Below, piece after piece: positions 1 through 10,168 of a stretch of 64,000 bases of DNA (position 1 is its first letter; each line of letters opens with the position of its first letter). This DNA comes from AG2 sp036493735 (GTDB lineage Bacteria > Gemmatimonadota > Gemmatimonadetes > Gemmatimonadales > Gemmatimonadaceae). The translations under genes and the position numbers were made by a program. A model generated the notes under the pieces. That model did not search any database. It was given only the letters and a program-made list of their open reading frames with translations, and was not told where the DNA came from. The stretch spans positions 36,438-100,437 of the forward strand of contig DASXPH010000083.1 in NCBI GenBank assembly GCA_036493735.1, given 5' to 3'.

Positions 1-45
1 CCGGCGCCGCAGTTCGCGCGCGAGCAGATCATTCTGCTTCAGCAC
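1..45 (-). CDS. hypB: HypB, N-terminal fragment at window edge
   Basis: Only about 15 codons are inside the window. Read on the minus strand from a GTG at position 45 they give VLKQNDLLARELRRR, which looks like the short helix that precedes the P-loop in HypB, the GTPase that delivers nickel to the hydrogenase large subunit. The frame directly follows the stop of hypA on the same strand, and hypA-hypB is the usual order. The start is uncertain: the same frame is also open a few codons upstream into the end of hypA. The GTPase motifs lie outside the window, so the call rests on position and a short match. Confidence 0.45.
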   Translation of the reverse strand, partial: MLKQNDLLARELRRR

Positions 46-58
46 ATTCTGACGTATC

Positions 59-421
59 TCAACGATGCGCGGCGACATGCTCGTCGATCTCGATGGCGCG
101 GAGCTCCAGCTCGGAGCCGTGAATCACGTTAGGCGTCGGCGTGCCGCATACGGGGCAGCACAAGCGTTGAGCGGATGGAATCTCGCGGTCGACATGGCAA
201 CGCTGGCAGTTGGCGACAATCGGCACGTGCTCGATCACGAGGCGCGCGCCGGCGGCCGACGTGCCTTCGGTTGCGAGGTCGAACGAGAAGCGGAGCGCCT
301 CCTCGACGACTCCGGAGAGCGGACCGAGGTGAAGGTGCACGGCGAGGACGCGCGCATCGCGCCGCGCTGCCTCCTCGCACACCAATTCCACGAGACTGAC
401 GGCCACTGAAAGTTCGTGCAT
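59..421 (-). CDS. hypA: HypA, hydrogenase nickel-insertion zinc protein
   Basis: HypA works with HypB to insert nickel into the NiFe hydrogenase large subunit. The protein (about 120 residues, the usual HypA size) begins MHELSVA. The N-terminal Met-His-Glu is the conserved nickel-binding start, so I take the ATG at 421 rather than the one at 445. The C-terminal half has the paired CxxC zinc motifs, CQRC near residue 73 and CPVC near residue 91. It is divergent from the large hyp-hhy operon that starts at 608, with 186 bases between the two starts that probably hold both promoters. A CGTTAGGC octamer lies at 127-134. Confidence 0.95.
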   Translation of the reverse strand: MHELSVAVSLVELVCEEAARRDARVLAVHLHLGPLSGVVEEALRFSFDLATEGTSAAGARLVIEHVPIVANCQRCHVDREIPSAQRLCCPVCGTPTPNVIHGSELELRAIEIDEHVAAHR

Positions 422-607
422 GCGAGAGCGAGTGACCTGCATCATGCGCGCCCGCCGGATGACCGTCTCGGAGGGCGAATTAATGATGGCGATCGACGCG
501 AGCGGCGCTCATGGGTACCCAAATTGCAGCCGCTATTCGGCTCGAGTGAGCAGTCGTTCAACGCGCCGATCGTTCGGACTCGGCGCGAGGCCATGAGCTG
601 GTGAGCT

Positions 608-2941
608 ATGACGTCGAGGCGCGTGCGCTTGAACATCGACGGTACGGTGCAGGGCGTCGGGTTCCGTCCGTACGTGTTTCGCCTCGCGCAGGCGCTCCAA
701 CTGTGTGGCTTCGTGCGGAACGATGCGCGTGGAGTCGTCGTCGAAGTCGAAGGACCGGCGCACGCGCTCGATCGCTTCATGGAACGCCTCAGCGCAGAAG
801 CGCCGCCACTCGCGGCTTGCGACAACATCGCGAGCGAAGAGCTCTTGCCGCTGGGAGTTGCGACGTTTGCAATTCTCGAAAGCGCGACGTCGGCGCGAAG
901 CGAAGCGTTCGTCACGCCGGACACCGGTACCTGCGCCGACTGCTTGGGCGAGCTCTTCGACGTGAACGATCGGCGCTACCGATACGCATTCACCAATTGC
1001 ACGAATTGTGGCCCGCGCTTCTCGATCGTGCGCGGAGTTCCCTACGATCGCTCGCGAACGTCCATGGCGGCGTTCGAGATGTGCGCCGAATGTCATGCTG
1101 AGTATGCCGATCCGCGCAATCGGCGCTTTCATGCGGAGCCCAATGCCTGTCCGGCGTGCGGGCCGCGTCTTCGCGTGCTCGACGCTTCTGGCTGCGAGCT
1201 CGCTCCCGACCCACCGTACGATCCCGTCGGTCTCGTGGCCGCGGCTCTGCTCGCTGGCGCCGTCGTTGCCCTGAAAGGCATCGGCGGATATCACCTCGCC
1301 TGTCGCGCGGACGATGAACGCGCCGCTGGCCGGCTCCGTCAACGAAAGCATCGCGAGGAGAAGCCATTGGCGCTCATGGTGCCGAGCGTGTCGACGGCCC
1401 GCACGCTTGCTTACCTCGACGCGCACGATGAACAAATGCTAAGCGGCCGCGAGCGGCCGATCGTTCTCGTGCGCCGGAGGTCCGACGCGGCGGTTGCGCC
1501 AGCGGTCGCGCCGCGGCACCGCGATCTGGGATTGATGCTGCCGTATACGCCACTCCATCATCTGCTCCTGGCGGACTGTGGTATTCCCCTCGTGATGACA
1601 AGCGGAAACGTCAGCGACGAGCCGATCGCGTTCCGCGACGACGACGCGATAGCGAGGCTCTCTGGCATCGCCGATCTCTTTCTCGTGCACGATCGAGTGA
1701 TCGAGTGGCGGGTGGACGATTCAGTAGTACGAAGCGTGTCGCGTGGCCGAGCGCGTCGGCGGATGACACTCCGCCGATCGCGCGGTGACGTGCCGTCGGT
1801 GTTACGACTGCCCATCGCCGCCCCCGAGGCGCTCCTGGCGTGCGGCGCGCAGCTCAAGAACACCTACTGTCTCGCGCGTGGTCGGAACGCGTGGCTCGGT
1901 CCGCACGTCGGCGACCTCGAGAACTATGAGACCTTCGAATCGTTCACCCGAGGCGTCGAGCACCACGAGCAGCTGTTGTCGATCGCGCCGCGTCTCATCG
2001 CCCACGACTCGCATCCGGAATATCTCTCGGCGAAATACGCGATCGATCGCGCTCACGCGTCCGCTCTCGACAGGGTGAGCGTGCAGCATCATCACGCGCA
2101 TCTCGCGGCATGTCTCGCCGAGCACGGCGAAGTCGGTCCCGCCATCGGCGTCATTTTCGACGGCGCGGGCTACGGCGATGACGGGACAATCTGGGGCGGC
2201 GAGTTCCTCGTCGGCGACCTCGTGGAGTTCCAGCGCGTTGGCCACCTGGGGGCCGTGCGATTGCCCGGCGGCGAGGCTGCCATGCACGAGCCCTGGCGCA
2301 TGGCCTGCTCCTGGCTGTGTGAGCTCTCGACGACGGAGGTGCCCCCTCTGCCCCCGTCGCTCGTTAGGCATGTCGGCGAGGCGGAGTGGCGCCGTGTCGC
2401 GCGGCTCGTCCGCACCGGAACGGCCTCGCCGCTCACGACGAGCATGGGACGGCTCTTTGACGCGCTCTCCGCGCTCTGCGGCTTGCGCGCGGTGGCATCG
2501 TACGAGGGCCAGGCGGCGATCGATCTCCAGATGATTGCCGACGAAAGGGAACGATCGGCCTATGCGATGCCGCTCGTGACGGCGAACGACTCGTTCGTGA
2601 TGGATGCTCGTCCACTCGTTCGCGAGGTGCTACGCGACCTGAATACGGGGCATGCTGTCCCCACGGTCGCGGCACGCATTCACAACGGCATCTGCGAGGC
2701 CGTGGTCCGCGCTGCGTCGCGGGTGGCAGCCGAGCAGTCAATCGACACCGTGGCGCTCTCCGGCGGCGTGTTTCAGAACGCGTTGCTCCTCGAGCGTACG
2801 GCGGCGGCCCTCGAGCGTGACGGCCTTCGGGTGCTCGTGCCAGAGCGCGTGCCGCCCAACGATGGCGGGATCGCGTTCGGGCAAGCGGCGATCGCGGCGG
2901 CACGCACGGCCGCAGGGTCGCGAGTTCACTCAAACTGTTGA
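608..2941 (+). CDS. hypF: HypF carbamoyltransferase for CN ligand synthesis
   Basis: HypF converts carbamoyl phosphate to a carbamoyl-adenylate and transfers the group to the C-terminal cysteine of HypE, the first step in making the cyanide ligands of the active-site iron. All four expected parts are visible in 777 residues: an acylphosphatase domain (VQGVGFRP near residue 14), two zinc-finger modules with CADC, CTNC, CAEC and CPAC pairs (about 110-190), a YrdC-like domain (about 200-385), and a Kae1-like domain with HHHAHLA near residue 500. It opens the rightward hydrogenase operon; its stop overlaps the region just before hypC. Confidence 0.97.
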   Translation: MTSRRVRLNIDGTVQGVGFRPYVFRLAQALQLCGFVRNDARGVVVEVEGPAHALDRFMERLSAEAPPLAACDNIASEELLPLGVATFAILESATSARSEAFVTPDTGTCADCLGELFDVNDRRYRYAFTNCTNCGPRFSIVRGVPYDRSRTSMAAFEMCAECHAEYADPRNRRFHAEPNACPACGPRLRVLDASGCELAPDPPYDPVGLVAAALLAGAVVALKGIGGYHLACRADDERAAGRLRQRKHREEKPLALMVPSVSTARTLAYLDAHDEQMLSGRERPIVLVRRRSDAAVAPAVAPRHRDLGLMLPYTPLHHLLLADCGIPLVMTSGNVSDEPIAFRDDDAIARLSGIADLFLVHDRVIEWRVDDSVVRSVSRGRARRRMTLRRSRGDVPSVLRLPIAAPEALLACGAQLKNTYCLARGRNAWLGPHVGDLENYETFESFTRGVEHHEQLLSIAPRLIAHDSHPEYLSAKYAIDRAHASALDRVSVQHHHAHLAACLAEHGEVGPAIGVIFDGAGYGDDGTIWGGEFLVGDLVEFQRVGHLGAVRLPGGEAAMHEPWRMACSWLCELSTTEVPPLPPSLVRHVGEAEWRRVARLVRTGTASPLTTSMGRLFDALSALCGLRAVASYEGQAAIDLQMIADERERSAYAMPLVTANDSFVMDARPLVREVLRDLNTGHAVPTVAARIHNGICEAVVRAASRVAAEQSIDTVALSGGVFQNALLLERTAAALERDGLRVLVPERVPPNDGGIAFGQAAIAAARTAAGSRVHSNC

Positions 2942-2955
2942 GGAGTAACGAGCCG

Positions 2956-3234
2956 ATGTGTCTCGCCATTCCCGGCCAGGTGGTTCAGATAGTCGACGAG
3001 GCAAATCGTCTCGCGCGCGTGAGCGTCACCGGCGTGCAGCGGACCGTCAACATCGGCCTGCTCGACGGCGCGACGAGGCCGGTTGAACCCGGCGACTGGG
3101 TGCTCATACACGTTGGCTTCGCGATCTCGCGTGTCGATGAACAGGAGGCGGCCGCGACGCTGGCGTTGCTGGAGCGCATGGGCGCTGAGTACACGATGGA
3201 GATGGAGGAGTTTAGAGCGAGCTCTATTCAATGA
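2956..3234 (+). CDS. hypC: HypC, hydrogenase assembly chaperone
   Basis: HypC carries the Fe(CN)2CO unit with HypD and then chaperones the large-subunit precursor. The start at 2956 gives MCLAIPGQV. The Cys at position 2 is the essential iron-binding residue and settles the start; an in-frame ATG at 2938 would bury it. GGAG at about 2941-2944 is upstream. At 92 residues it has normal HypC length. It overlaps the following hypC-like gene by four bases (ATGA), so the two are probably translationally coupled. Confidence 0.95.
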   Translation: MCLAIPGQVVQIVDEANRLARVSVTGVQRTVNIGLLDGATRPVEPGDWVLIHVGFAISRVDEQEAAATLALLERMGAEYTMEMEEFRASSIQ

Positions 3235-3488
3235 GAGAGAGCGAACACGACCTGATGCTCCCGCCCTGCACGGACGATCATTGTATCACGTGCTCGGACG
3301 AAGGAACGCCGATGCGCGTCGATGGTATCGATGAACCGTTAGGCATCGCCTTCTGCGTCGCCAAATCGGGCAATCGCGCCGAGGTGATGATCGCGCTCGT
3401 CAACGACGTCGCGATCGGCGACTGGCTCCTCGTCCATGCTGGCACGGCCCTCACGCGCCTCGACGTCAACGCGGGAGCGCCGCGATGA
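3231..3488 (+). CDS. Second HypC/HupF-like protein without the N-terminal Cys
   Basis: This 85-residue protein has the HypC beta-barrel signature (NDVAIGDWLLVHAGTALTRL matches NIGLLDG...GDWVLIHVGFAISRV of its neighbour), but does not begin Met-Cys. It starts MRESEHD and instead carries CTDDHCITC at residues 13-21, followed by a GTPMRV strand. A second HypC of this shape, with an internal CxTC, is a feature I associate with actinobacterial-type (group 1h) clusters. Its partner is unknown: it could deliver iron specifically to HhyL or serve as a redox-active variant. It overlaps both hypC and hypD by four bases. An exact CGTTAGGC lies inside at 3337-3344. Confidence 0.85.
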   Translation: MRESEHDLMLPPCTDDHCITCSDEGTPMRVDGIDEPLGIAFCVAKSGNRAEVMIALVNDVAIGDWLLVHAGTALTRLDVNAGAPR

Positions 3489-4600
3489 GATTCGTGGACG
3501 AATTTCGCGACGCCGACATCGGCCAGCGTCTCTCCCGACAGATCGCGAGCATCGTCGAGCCGGGCCGGCATTACAAGATCATGGAAGTGTGCGGCGGCCA
3601 CACCCACACCATCTATAGATACGGTGTGGATGACCTGCTGCCGGCCAACGTCGAGTTGGTGCATGGGCCGGGCTGCCCGGTGTGCGTCATTCCGATGGGA
3701 CGAGTGGACGACGGAATAGCCGTCGCGCGACAACCCGGCGTGATTCTCACCTGCTTCGGCGACATGATGCGCGTGCCCGGGGGCAGCGGCAGCTTCCTCG
3801 ACGCCCGCGCCGACGGGGCCGACATCAGGATGGTGTACTCGCCACTCGATGCGCTGCGCATTGCGAAGCAGAATCCCGAGCGACAGATCGTGTTCTTCGC
3901 CATCGGCTTCGAGACGACGGCGCCATCCACGGCGCTGACGATCCTCCGCGCGCAGGCGGAAGGGGTGAAGAATTTCTCCGTGATCTGTAATCACGTCACC
4001 ATCCTTCCGCCGGTCCGCGCGCTACTCGAGTCGCCCGATCTTCGCCTCGACGGCTTCATCGGCCCCGGCCACGTCTGCACGGTCGTCGGCGCGCGTCCGT
4101 TCGAGTTTATCCCGCGTGAGTATGGCAAGCCGGTCGCGGTCTCGGGCTTCGAGCCGCTCGATCTGCTGCAATCGGTGTCGATGGTGCTCAAGCAACTCGT
4201 TGAAGGCCGCTGCCTGGTCGAGAACCAGTATGGGCGCGTGGTGCCGTATGACGGTAACCCGCAGGCCTTACGCGTTCTCGCAACCGTGTTCGAGCTGCGA
4301 CCGCACTTCGAGTGGCGTGGGCTGGGCTTCATCTCTCAGAGTGCGCTGAAAGTCGCGCCGGCGTTCGTCGAGTTCGATGCCGAAGTACGCTTCGCCGTGC
4401 CGGGCTTGCGCGTCGCCGACCCGAAGGCATGCCAGTGCGGCGAGGTGTTGAAGGGCGTGATCAAGCCGTGGGAGTGCAAGGTGTTCGGCACGGCGTGCAC
4501 GCCGGAACATCCGATCGGCACGTGCATGGTGTCGAGCGAGGGCGCGTGCGCGGCGTACTACAACTTCGGGCGTGTCGCTCGTGAGCGAGTGGTCGTATGA
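3485..4600 (+). CDS. hypD: HypD, Fe-S scaffold for the Fe(CN)2CO unit
   Basis: HypD holds a 4Fe-4S cluster and, with HypC, is where CN and CO are attached to iron. The 371 residues contain the diagnostic motifs in order: CGGHTH near residue 38, GPGCPVC near residue 63, the GFETTAP segment near 142, and a C-terminal cysteine set (CQCGEVL, ECKVFG, CTPEHPIGTC, GACAAYYNFGR). Length and motif spacing are normal. The start overlaps the upstream gene by four bases and the stop overlaps hypE by four. Confidence 0.97.
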   Translation: MRFVDEFRDADIGQRLSRQIASIVEPGRHYKIMEVCGGHTHTIYRYGVDDLLPANVELVHGPGCPVCVIPMGRVDDGIAVARQPGVILTCFGDMMRVPGGSGSFLDARADGADIRMVYSPLDALRIAKQNPERQIVFFAIGFETTAPSTALTILRAQAEGVKNFSVICNHVTILPPVRALLESPDLRLDGFIGPGHVCTVVGARPFEFIPREYGKPVAVSGFEPLDLLQSVSMVLKQLVEGRCLVENQYGRVVPYDGNPQALRVLATVFELRPHFEWRGLGFISQSALKVAPAFVEFDAEVRFAVPGLRVADPKACQCGEVLKGVIKPWECKVFGTACTPEHPIGTCMVSSEGACAAYYNFGRVARERVVV

Positions 4601-5733
4601 CAAGTGTTCGCAACGACCCGCCGTCGTCGGTCATCGCGCGCAGCGAGCCGAATGATCTCTCCCAGCGCGAGCGCGAAGCCCTCGAGAAGATCGAGCAGGT
4701 GCGCGCTCGCGCGCCGCGGTTTCGGGACGACCACATCACGATGGCGCACGGTGCGGGAGGCAAGGCGACGGCGTCGCTCGTGCGCGGGCTGTTCGTGCCA
4801 GCATTTCAGTCGGAAGCGCTCTCGGCGCTCGACGACGCCGGCGTCGTTCACGTCAACGGCGCCGGCCTCGCGATGACGACGGACTGCTTCGTCGTGAAAC
4901 CGCTTGTCTTTCCAGGCGGCTCAATCGGTGATCTCGCGGTGAACGGGACGGTAAACGATCTCGCAGTCACCGGGGCACGCCCGCTGGCGCTCACGCTGGC
5001 ACTCGTGCTCGAGGAAGGGCTGTCAGCGGAGGTCTTACGGCGCGAGGTGGACGCCATCGCGCGGGCGACCGCTGTCGCGGGGGTGCAGATCGTCGCCGGC
5101 GACACGAAAGTAGTCGAGCGGGGACACGCGGACGGGATGTACATCTGCACAACTGGTATCGGCCAGCTCGACACCCGCGCGTCGTTGTCGCCGGCTTCGA
5201 TTCAGCCGGGCGATCGCATTCTCGTCTCGGGCGCGATCGGCGCGCACGGGACGGCGATCATGCTCGCGCGCGGCGAATTCGAGCTCGATGCCGAGATTCG
5301 ATCTGATACGCGGCCGCTCTGGCCTGCCGCCGATGCGCTGCTCGACGCCGCGGGCGCCGAGCTCCGCTGCATGCGCGATGCAACGCGCGGCGGCGTAGCG
5401 TCGGTGCTCAATGAGCTCGCCGTCGCCTCCGGCGTGGCGATGTTGATCGAGGAGCGCGCTATCCCGGTGGATGCCGCGGTCGCGGGCGCGTGCGAGCTGC
5501 TGGGGATCGATCCAATGTATGTCGCGAACGAGGGCCGGCTTGTGGCGGTCGTGTCGCCCAACGCGGCGGACCGCGCCCTGTCGGCCTTACGCGCGACGCC
5601 CGGCGGAGACAACGCGGCGATGATCGGTGAAGTGCATCGCGAGCCGCGGAACATGGTACTGGTACAAACGGCATTCGGCGGTCGTCGCGTGATGGATCTT
5701 CTGGTCGGAGATCCACTACCGAGGATCTGTTAG
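4597..5733 (+). CDS. hypE: HypE, thiocarbamate dehydratase
   Basis: HypE dehydrates the carbamoylated C-terminal cysteine to a thiocyanate that donates CN to iron. The protein ends in DPLPRIC; this terminal Cys preceded by Pro-Arg-Ile is the carrier residue and is intact. An AIR-synthase-like ATP fold is shown by MAHGAGGKA near residue 50 and GTVNDLAVTGARP near residue 117. There is an N-terminal extension of about 40 residues before the conserved core, so the real start could be downstream, although the ATG at 4597 overlaps the hypD stop (ATGA), which supports it. Confidence 0.96.
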   Translation: MTSVRNDPPSSVIARSEPNDLSQREREALEKIEQVRARAPRFRDDHITMAHGAGGKATASLVRGLFVPAFQSEALSALDDAGVVHVNGAGLAMTTDCFVVKPLVFPGGSIGDLAVNGTVNDLAVTGARPLALTLALVLEEGLSAEVLRREVDAIARATAVAGVQIVAGDTKVVERGHADGMYICTTGIGQLDTRASLSPASIQPGDRILVSGAIGAHGTAIMLARGEFELDAEIRSDTRPLWPAADALLDAAGAELRCMRDATRGGVASVLNELAVASGVAMLIEERAIPVDAAVAGACELLGIDPMYVANEGRLVAVVSPNAADRALSALRATPGGDNAAMIGEVHREPRNMVLVQTAFGGRRVMDLLVGDPLPRIC

Positions 5734-5773
5734 GGACGAGGAGCCAAGGCAACCGAGCGGTGGGAGGATGAAC

Positions 5774-6835
<1,062 letters not shown>

Positions 6836-6848
6836 AGGAGACTCATCG

Positions 6849-8633
6849 ATGGCAACGCTTCAACATGCCGAAACGCGATCCTCGAATCTCGTCGAGATGC
6901 ACTGGGACCCGATCACGCGCATCATCGGCAATCTCGGCATCTACACGAAGATCGACTTTGATAATCGCGAGGTCGTCGAGTGTCACAGCACGTCGTCGCT
7001 CTTCCGCGGCTACAGCGTGTTCATGAAGGGGAAGGATCCGCGCGACGCGCACTTCATTACGAGTCGCATCTGCGGCATCTGCGGCGACAATCACGCCACC
7101 TGCTCGATCTACGCGCAGAACATGGCCTACGGCATCAAGCCACCGCCGCTCGCCGAATGGATCATCAATCTCGGTGAAGCCGCCGAGTACATGTTCGATC
7201 ACACGATCTTCCAGGACAACCTCGTGTTCGTGGATTGGTGCGAGCAGATGGTGAAGGACACCAATCCAACGCTGCTCGACAAGGCCAACAAGACCGCGGC
7301 GCCCCATGCCGCCATTCACGGGATGCGAACGATCGGCGACATCATGCGCGCCTTCAATCCATTCGAAGGCTCGATGTACAAGGAGGCGCTCCAGATCAGC
7401 CGCACGACGCGTGAGATGTTCTGCCTCATGGAGGGTCGCCACGTTCACCCGTCGACACTCTACCCCGGCGGCGTCGGCACCGTCGCAACGCCGCAGCTCT
7501 TCACGGACTATCTCGTGCGGCTGATGCACGTGCTCGACTTCGTGAAGAAGGCCGTGCCGATGAACGACGATCTCTTCGACTTCTTCTATGACGCGCTGCC
7601 CGGTTATGAGCAAGTTGGTAATCGGCGCATCCTTCTCGGATGTTGGGGCTCATTCCAGGATCCGGAGGTCTGCGACTATCGCTACGAGACGATGAACGAG
7701 TGGGGGAAGGCGATGTTCGTGACACCGGGCATCGTTGTCGATGGAAAGCTCCTGACGAACGATCTCATCGACATCAACCTCGGCATTCGCATTCTGCTTG
7801 GCAGCTCGTTCTACGACGATTGGGAGAACGAGCAGGTGTTCGTCGACCGGGATCCGCTGGGGAACCCCGTGGACAAGCGGCATCCCTGGAACCAGACGAC
7901 CCTCCCCAAACCACAGAAGCGCGATTTCGATGGAAACTACAGCTGGGTCATGAGCCCTCGTTGGTACGATAAGCGTTCTGGAAAGCACCTCGCGCTGGAC
8001 ACGGGTGGCGGGGCGCTGGCTCGACTGTGGGCGACGGCGCTCAGCGGTCTTGTCGACCTACCCCAGGTGAAGGCGACAGGTTCGAGCGTGCAGATGCATC
8101 TACCACGCAGCGCACAGCTGCCCGAGACGACGCTCGAATGGAAAATCCCGAAGTGGTCCAACACGATCGAGCGCGATCGAGCGCGCATCTACTTCGTCGC
8201 GTATTCGGCGGCGCTGGCGTTCTATTTCCTCGACAAGGCGATGGCGGAAATTCGCGCCGGCCACACGAAGGTGTTCACCGACTTCGATGTGCCGGAGCAA
8301 GCGATCGGCTGCGGATTCCATGAAGCCGTGCGCGGCGTGCTCTCGCATCATCTGGTAATCCGGGACAAGAAGATCGCCAACTACCACCCGTACCCGCCGA
8401 CGCCGTGGAACGGGAGTCCGCGCGACAGCTTCGGCACGCCCGGGCCGTACGAGGATGCGGTCGAGGGGTTGCGCCTCTTCGAGGAGAACGATCGCGACCA
8501 CTTCAAGGGCATCGATATCATGCGCACCGTGCGCAGCTTCGACCCCTGTTTGCCGTGCGGCGTGCACATGTATCTGGGAAAGGGCAAGACACTCGATCTC
8601 ACGCACTCGCCGATGTTCGGCGGGCACCGCTGA
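6849..8633 (+). CDS. hhyL: Group 1h NiFe-hydrogenase large subunit
   Basis: Catalytic subunit that splits H2 at the NiFe site. The N-terminal nickel motif is RICGICGDNH (Cys75, Cys78) and the C-terminal one is DPCLPCGVH (Cys567, Cys570). A 21-residue tail follows His573 and is the expected propeptide removed after nickel insertion; a matching protease gene lies at 11887. The L1 and L2 wording (GDNHATCS, SFDPCLPCGVH) is that of the oxygen-tolerant, atmospheric-H2 type. GAGGAG lies eight bases before the ATG. It is separated from hhyS by 13 bases. Confidence 0.97.
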   Translation: MATLQHAETRSSNLVEMHWDPITRIIGNLGIYTKIDFDNREVVECHSTSSLFRGYSVFMKGKDPRDAHFITSRICGICGDNHATCSIYAQNMAYGIKPPPLAEWIINLGEAAEYMFDHTIFQDNLVFVDWCEQMVKDTNPTLLDKANKTAAPHAAIHGMRTIGDIMRAFNPFEGSMYKEALQISRTTREMFCLMEGRHVHPSTLYPGGVGTVATPQLFTDYLVRLMHVLDFVKKAVPMNDDLFDFFYDALPGYEQVGNRRILLGCWGSFQDPEVCDYRYETMNEWGKAMFVTPGIVVDGKLLTNDLIDINLGIRILLGSSFYDDWENEQVFVDRDPLGNPVDKRHPWNQTTLPKPQKRDFDGNYSWVMSPRWYDKRSGKHLALDTGGGALARLWATALSGLVDLPQVKATGSSVQMHLPRSAQLPETTLEWKIPKWSNTIERDRARIYFVAYSAALAFYFLDKAMAEIRAGHTKVFTDFDVPEQAIGCGFHEAVRGVLSHHLVIRDKKIANYHPYPPTPWNGSPRDSFGTPGPYEDAVEGLRLFEENDRDHFKGIDIMRTVRSFDPCLPCGVHMYLGKGKTLDLTHSPMFGGHR

Positions 8634-8642
8634 GCGCGGCGA

Positions 8643-9233
8643 ATGTCTCAAATCGATCGAGAGGCGCTGGAGCGAGTGGCTCGCGTCGAATCGGCGCTGG
8701 AACGGATCGACGCGATGGCCGATGGGGCGCCGCGAGAAGCGGCGCTCGCCGCGGTGAGTGCCCTGGTCGACCTCTACGGCGACGGTCTGGCGCGGATCGT
8801 TCGACACGTCTCCGAACAGTGCGACGATCGGGTCGAGGGCCGTATCGCCGGCGCATTCGTCGGTGATGAGCTCATTGCGCATTTGCTCATGTTGCACGGA
8901 CTGCATCCTGAGGATACCCGGTGGCGGGTCGAGGGCGCGCTCGAGAGTGTCCGGCCCTACCTCCAGTCGCACGGTGGCAACGTCGACCTGGTGACGATCA
9001 CCGGCGGAACGGTGCGCCTCCGTTTGCAGGGACATTGCAAGAGTTGTCCGTCCTCGACGGCCACGCTACGTACCACCGTCGAGGACGCGATTCTCGCCGC
9101 CGCTCCAGAAGTGCTGCGAATAGAGACCGACGACGAGCTCACGCTCGGCAATGACCCAGCGCCACTCATCCCCCTCGTCCGGGCGCGGCGTGATCGGCAT
9201 GCCGCGCCAGCCGCCGCGGAGCTGGTGGTCTGA
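8643..9233 (+). CDS. NifU C-terminal-domain (Nfu) Fe-S protein
   Basis: A 196-residue protein whose second half (about residues 95-165) is a NifU C-terminal domain with the cluster-binding pair CKSC in the segment GHCKSCPSS. The first half is helical and without a clear family match. Nfu proteins carry Fe-S clusters to apo-targets. Its place nine bases after hhyL, and the presence of similar genes in other group 1h operons, suggest it supplies or repairs clusters of HhyS. The stop overlaps the next start by one base (TGATG). Confidence 0.88.
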   Translation: MSQIDREALERVARVESALERIDAMADGAPREAALAAVSALVDLYGDGLARIVRHVSEQCDDRVEGRIAGAFVGDELIAHLLMLHGLHPEDTRWRVEGALESVRPYLQSHGGNVDLVTITGGTVRLRLQGHCKSCPSSTATLRTTVEDAILAAAPEVLRIETDDELTLGNDPAPLIPLVRARRDRHAAPAAAELVV

Positions 9234-9937
9234 TGGAATCGCGCTTGCACCGCGACGCGCGGTCCACGCGATTATATCGGATGGTGCAATCGCGGGCGCC
9301 GGCTGAGGCCGCGTCGCCTGATGAATGCAATCGAATCGTTGTCCCGGCGGCGGAGCAGTGCGAGTTGTGCAGCGCGCCGATCCCAGCCGAGCACCGACAC
9401 CTGCTCGAATTAACTGAGCGGCGCCTGGTATGCGCGTGCGGGGCGTGTGCAACGCTCTTTCCCGGACGCGGCGCGGGGAATCAGCAGTTCCGACTCGTAC
9501 CAGACGGCGTGCGACGCACCACCGCGATCGAGATCAGCGATGCGATGTGGGCGTCGCTCGCCATTCCTGTCGATCTCGCCTTTTTCTTCTTCGACACGGC
9601 GGCAGGGCACATGGTCGCCTTGTATCCCAGCGCGGTCGGCGTCACCGAATCGCGGCTGTCGCTCGCCGATTGGGAAGACGTTGCGCGCGCCTGTCCGTCG
9701 TTCGCGCATCTCGAGCCTGACGTCGAAGCGTTGCTCGTCAATCGAACACGAGAAGCGCGCGAGGAATGGCTCGTGCCCATCGATGTCTGCTACCGCCTCG
9801 CCGGTGTGATTCGACGACACTGGAAAGGACTGGGCGGTGGTGAAGAAGTCTGGCAACAGCTCGGCCTGTTCTTCGATGACTTGCGTCGCCGAGCGCGAAC
9901 GATACCCCAGCATCATCTCACGGAGAACGCAACATGA
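9233..9937 (+). CDS. DUF5947-type protein of group 1h hydrogenase operons
   Basis: 234 residues, function unknown. It has two cysteine pairs near the N-terminus, CELC at about residue 43 and CACGAC at about 70, separated by an H-rich segment, so it probably binds zinc or an Fe-S/heme-type metal centre. The rest is hydrophilic with a WEDVARACP segment. I recognise it as the DUF5947 family, which I associate with high-affinity hydrogenase operons in actinobacteria. No signal peptide. It overlaps neighbours on both sides, so it belongs to the same transcript. A role in maturation or electron hand-over is an inference from context only. Confidence 0.75.
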   Translation: MESRLHRDARSTRLYRMVQSRAPAEAASPDECNRIVVPAAEQCELCSAPIPAEHRHLLELTERRLVCACGACATLFPGRGAGNQQFRLVPDGVRRTTAIEISDAMWASLAIPVDLAFFFFDTAAGHMVALYPSAVGVTESRLSLADWEDVARACPSFAHLEPDVEALLVNRTREAREEWLVPIDVCYRLAGVIRRHWKGLGGGEEVWQQLGLFFDDLRRRARTIPQHHLTENAT

Positions 9938-10164
9938 CGGATGGAAATCTTCCGCAGCGCAATCGGGCGATCGACAAGCCCAGAGTGCGCACGACGACGC
10001 CATCGCACACCCCGGGTACCCGGGAAGGCAACTCGCGTGGACACTACGAGGAGATGCGTGGACATCTGCCAGATGGCCGCTCGACGGCGGAGCGTTCGAC
10101 GGGAATTCATCACCGCGCGAAGGATCCGATCGATCCGCGGATGCCGAATCTGTCACCGGCATGA
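9934..10164 (+). CDS. Small polar protein in hydrogenase operon
   Basis: A 76-residue reading frame that begins with an ATGA overlap on the stop of the previous gene and ends four bases before the next start, which is good evidence that it is a real gene although I do not recognise a family. The sequence is very polar and probably disordered, rich in Arg, Thr and Pro, with a C-terminal DPIDPRMPNLSPA that has the look of a conserved docking peptide. No cysteines, no membrane segment. It could be an assembly peptide or a linker for HhySL oligomers; this is speculation. Confidence 0.6.
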   Translation: MTDGNLPQRNRAIDKPRVRTTTPSHTPGTREGNSRGHYEEMRGHLPDGRSTAERSTGIHHRAKDPIDPRMPNLSPA

Positions 10165-10168
10165 TCGA

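Noticed and set aside
5768..5773. Earlier ATG as start of hhyS
   Set aside because: Only one base separates it from GGGAGG; the ATG at 5774 has normal spacing.
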